This document shows positions 62,243-64,000 of a DNA stretch of 64,000 nucleotides, piece by piece. The stretch comes from JAICWY01 sp964531205. GTDB lineage: Bacteria > Vulcanimicrobiota > Vulcanimicrobiia > Vulcanimicrobiales > Vulcanimicrobiaceae. Positions within the stretch are counted from its first letter, which is position 1; every line of letters begins with the position of its first letter. Both the position numbers and the translations under genes were made by a program. The notes under the pieces are model-generated. The model saw only the letters and a program-made list of their open reading frames with translations. It made no database searches and was not told the DNA's origin. The stretch is taken from assembly GCA_964531205.1 (NCBI GenBank), contig CAZHGH010000003.1, forward strand, positions 1 through 64,000, written 5' to 3'.

Positions 62243-62443
62243 GTGAAAGCTTCCATCAATGGCCAAGAGCATGAACTGCCCGACGGACTAACCGTGGCAC
62301 AGCTCCTCGTACACGTTCAAGCACCGCAACGCGGTATTGCCGTGGCGAAGAACGATCGCGTCGTGCGCCGCGCCATGTTCGAGCAAGAGCGTGTGAACGA
62401 GGGCGATCGCGTCGAGATCATTAAGGCTGTCGCAGGCGGGTAG
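62243..62443 (+). CDS. thiS: Sulfur-carrier protein ThiS
   Basis: 66 residues, ubiquitin-like. Begins VKASINGQEHELPDGLTVAQLL and ends VAGG, the Gly-Gly tail that is thiocarboxylated. GTG 62243 chosen as start; the longer frame overlaps thiO. Donates sulfur to ThiG for the thiamine thiazole ring. 16 nt after thiO. Confidence 0.9.
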   Translation: MKASINGQEHELPDGLTVAQLLVHVQAPQRGIAVAKNDRVVRRAMFEQERVNEGDRVEIIKAVAGG

Positions 62444-62456
62444 AGATTCAAAGATT

Positions 62457-63242
62457 ATGAACGACGTACTGAAAATCGGTAAATACGAACTGACATCGCG
62501 CTTGATCGTCGGAACCGGAAAATATCCCTCGCTCGAGGTGATGCAAGCGGCGCACGCCGCAAGCGGTTCGCAGATGGTGACCGTCGCAATCCGCCGTATC
62601 AATTTAGATGATAAAAGCGGCAAGACGATGCTCGACTACATCGACCGCGAGCGGTACACGATTCTGCCGAACACCGCCGGCTGTTACAGCGCGAAAGAGG
62701 CCGTGCTAACTGCGCAGCTGGCGCGCGAACTGCTCGAAACGGATCTGATCAAACTCGAAGTGATCGGCGATCCGCAAACGCTATATCCCGACACGCGCGA
62801 AACGCTTGCCGCCGCTACGCAACTCGTCAAAGACGGATTTACGGTGCTTCCGTACATTCTGGACGATCCGATCGCGTGCAAGCAGCTCGAAGAAGAAGGC
62901 TGTGCAGCGGTTATGCCGCTGGCGGCGCCAATCGGCAGCGGTCTCGGCGTCTGCAATCCGTATTCGATTCGCATCATCAAAGAACGAGCGAACGTCCCGG
63001 TGATCGTTGATGCCGGCGTGGGCACGGCAAGCGATGCGGCAATTGCAATGGAGCTCGGCGTGGATGCGGTACTGATGAACACCGGCATTGCCGCCGCCAA
63101 AGATCCAGTGCGCATGGCGGAGGCGATGAAGTACGCGGTTGATGCAGGACGGCTTGCGTATCTGTCGGGACGAATGGAGAAGCGGCTTTATGCGAACGCC
63201 TCCAGCCCGATGCAGAACCTCATTGCTATAGAGAAGACGTAG
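62457..63242 (+). CDS. thiG: Thiazole synthase ThiG
   Basis: 261 residues. Starts DVLKIGKYELTSRLIVGTGKYPS, with the Schiff-base lysine K99 in LIKLEVIGD and the phosphate-binding GVGTASDAAIAMELG. Condenses DXP, ThiS-thiocarboxylate and dehydroglycine to thiazole phosphate. 13 nt after thiS. ThiF and other thiamine genes are absent from the window. Confidence 0.95.
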   Translation: MNDVLKIGKYELTSRLIVGTGKYPSLEVMQAAHAASGSQMVTVAIRRINLDDKSGKTMLDYIDRERYTILPNTAGCYSAKEAVLTAQLARELLETDLIKLEVIGDPQTLYPDTRETLAAATQLVKDGFTVLPYILDDPIACKQLEEEGCAAVMPLAAPIGSGLGVCNPYSIRIIKERANVPVIVDAGVGTASDAAIAMELGVDAVLMNTGIAAAKDPVRMAEAMKYAVDAGRLAYLSGRMEKRLYANASSPMQNLIAIEKT

Positions 63243-63247
63243 ATCCA

Positions 63248-63565
63248 GTGAAAGAACTTTCCGTTGAGCAGCTCGCGGAGTGGCGCGCGAGCGGGCGAAG
63301 ATTCATCCTGCTCGACGTTCGCGAAACACATGAAATCGCGGCAGCGTCGCTTCCAGATGCGCTGCACATTCCGATGCGCGAGATTCCGGCTCGCCTGAAT
63401 GAGTTGGATGCGCAGTCCGATATCGCCGTCCTCTGCCATCACGGCGGGCGAAGCGAACACGTCGCCCGGTTTTTACATGCACGCGGTTTCGAGAACGCCC
63501 ATAACGTCGAAGGCGGTATCGAGGCCTACGCATTGCGAGTGGATCGATCGATTCCGCGTTATTAA
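63248..63565 (+). CDS. Single-domain rhodanese
   Basis: 105 residues. FILLDVRETHE, HIPMREIPARLNEL and the active-site loop C63-HHGGRS. Sulfurtransferase that could feed sulfur to ThiS. GTG start, 5 nt after thiG. Last gene of the thi run; end overlaps the convergent methyltransferase by 4 nt. Confidence 0.9.
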   Translation: MKELSVEQLAEWRASGRRFILLDVRETHEIAAASLPDALHIPMREIPARLNELDAQSDIAVLCHHGGRSEHVARFLHARGFENAHNVEGGIEAYALRVDRSIPRY

Positions 63566-64000
63566 CGTTTGCGCAGCCGCGCGAACCAATGCACCGTTCC
63601 TGACGGCATTTGCGAGTGTGCCCAACGGCCCACGATCGCGTCGGCCGCAGTTTCTTCAAGGGCTTCGACGTCGAACAGCGGTTCGAGCAATTTCCGCAAC
63701 GCCGGCTCATCATAATAGACGTGCGGAACGCCTTGCTCGTCGCCTTCGAGCGGTGCATACGTGTTGTGGTCGACGCAACGCCCCTGACCGAAGCGTGCAT
63801 CTTTCGTTGATGCAAAGGTTGCATACAGCGGCGCACCAGGCTTGAGCGCACGTGCGGTTTCACGAATCAGTGCTGAAATATCGGCGGGCGTACCGTGCAA
63901 GAGTCCGTGCGTAGTCAGCGCTGCATCGAATTCTGCGCTGGGCAGCGCCGGAGGCGGCACCAGTCGATCGTCCGTAACTGCTACAACTTGGAAATGCGCT
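63562..64000 (-). CDS. Class I SAM-dependent methyltransferase, 5' end outside window
   Basis: The frame is open to the window edge: about 146 residues of the C-terminal part are visible. VAVTDDRLV then FDAALTTHGLLHGTPADISALIRETARALKPGAPLYATF is the typical post-motif II/III stretch, and C-terminal RLRKR follows FARLR. The N-terminal SAM-binding loop lies beyond position 64000. Substrate unknown. Confidence 0.8.
   Translation of the reverse strand, partial: AHFQVVAVTDDRLVPPPALPSAEFDAALTTHGLLHGTPADISALIRETARALKPGAPLYATFASTKDARFGQGRCVDHNTYAPLEGDEQGVPHVYYDEPALRKLLEPLFDVEALEETAADAIVGRWAHSQMPSGTVHWFARLRKR

Noticed and set aside
1..64000. CRISPR arrays, insertion sequences, phage genes
   Set aside because: No regularly spaced repeats, transposase, integrase or phage structural genes are visible.

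Overview
This is a gene-dense chromosomal stretch of a bacterium with moderately high GC (55-60% by eye). Almost every base is coding and neighbouring genes often overlap by 1-30 nt. The futalosine menaquinone genes, a copper-amine-oxidase-N-type stalk protein, carboxypeptidase-regulatory-like and TonB-C exported proteins, an RND pump and a lipobox lipoprotein point to a diderm-type, poorly cultured lineage. My best guess is an Eremiobacterota/WPS-2-like draft or metagenome assembly. That is inference only: there is no rRNA or marker gene here to settle it. A 100-N scaffold gap at 3724-3823 confirms draft data. I see no insertion sequence, prophage, integrase or CRISPR array.

Layout. 1-5137: 3' part of tRNA-Leu(GAG) with a terminator, an RND pump gene interrupted by the gap, and an exported stalk/Ig-like protein. 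5204-15939: plus-strand run with M1 aminopeptidase, PBP4-type DacB, TldD/TldE, ACT-malic enzyme, a response regulator, a MocR-type regulator and a small unknown. 15988-22202: YncE-phosphoesterase fusion, a DDAH-like protein lacking catalytic residues, a phosphoesterase, an ABC-2 exporter pair and a small exported protein. 22204-25280: lipoprotein, an HTH-metallo-beta-lactamase fusion divergent from trxB, and an exported protein. 25274-28959 (minus): SDR, PepP-like peptidase, TIGR01777 epimerase, GNAT. 28997-31812: SRPBCC remnant, zinc alcohol dehydrogenase, MFS exporter. 31776-35446 (minus): glcD-glcE followed by a YtpB-like (DUF2600) terpene synthase. 35500-39621: PilZ protein (+), then a minus operon queD-queE-mqnB-mqnD-namZ. 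39644-41787: DUF4438 protein, GAF-GGDEF cyclase, small membrane protein, bidirectional terminator. 41846-46389 (minus): 2-oxoacid dehydrogenase operon with two E1-alpha paralogs, E1-beta and E2. 46424-57713: bestrophin-like, TonB-C, aspartyl protease, M20 peptidase, FAD oxidoreductase, standalone double Clp-N protein, alpha/beta hydrolase, beta-CASP nuclease, LOG-like protein. 57805-64000: M14-like deacylase, ETF-quinone oxidoreductase, membrane-anchored serine protease, thiO-thiS-thiG-rhodanese, and a truncated methyltransferase.

How genes work together. Menaquinone (mqnB, mqnD) is a likely acceptor for ETF-QO and perhaps the GlcD/E flavoprotein. Thiamine thiazole genes (thiO/S/G) supply the TPP cofactor used by the E1 subunits. 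Cell-wall turnover is represented by DacB and NamZ. PilZ and GGDEF proteins show c-di-GMP signalling. Most of the window is housekeeping and accessory metabolism.

The least conventional points are the glcD-glcE-terpene synthase operon, the HTH-MBL fusion beside trxB, the tandem E1-alpha genes, the DDAH-like pseudoenzyme, and a two-copy hairpin repeat with a compensatory stem change. The N-gap is probably false, because its two sides share an identical 55-nt overlap.
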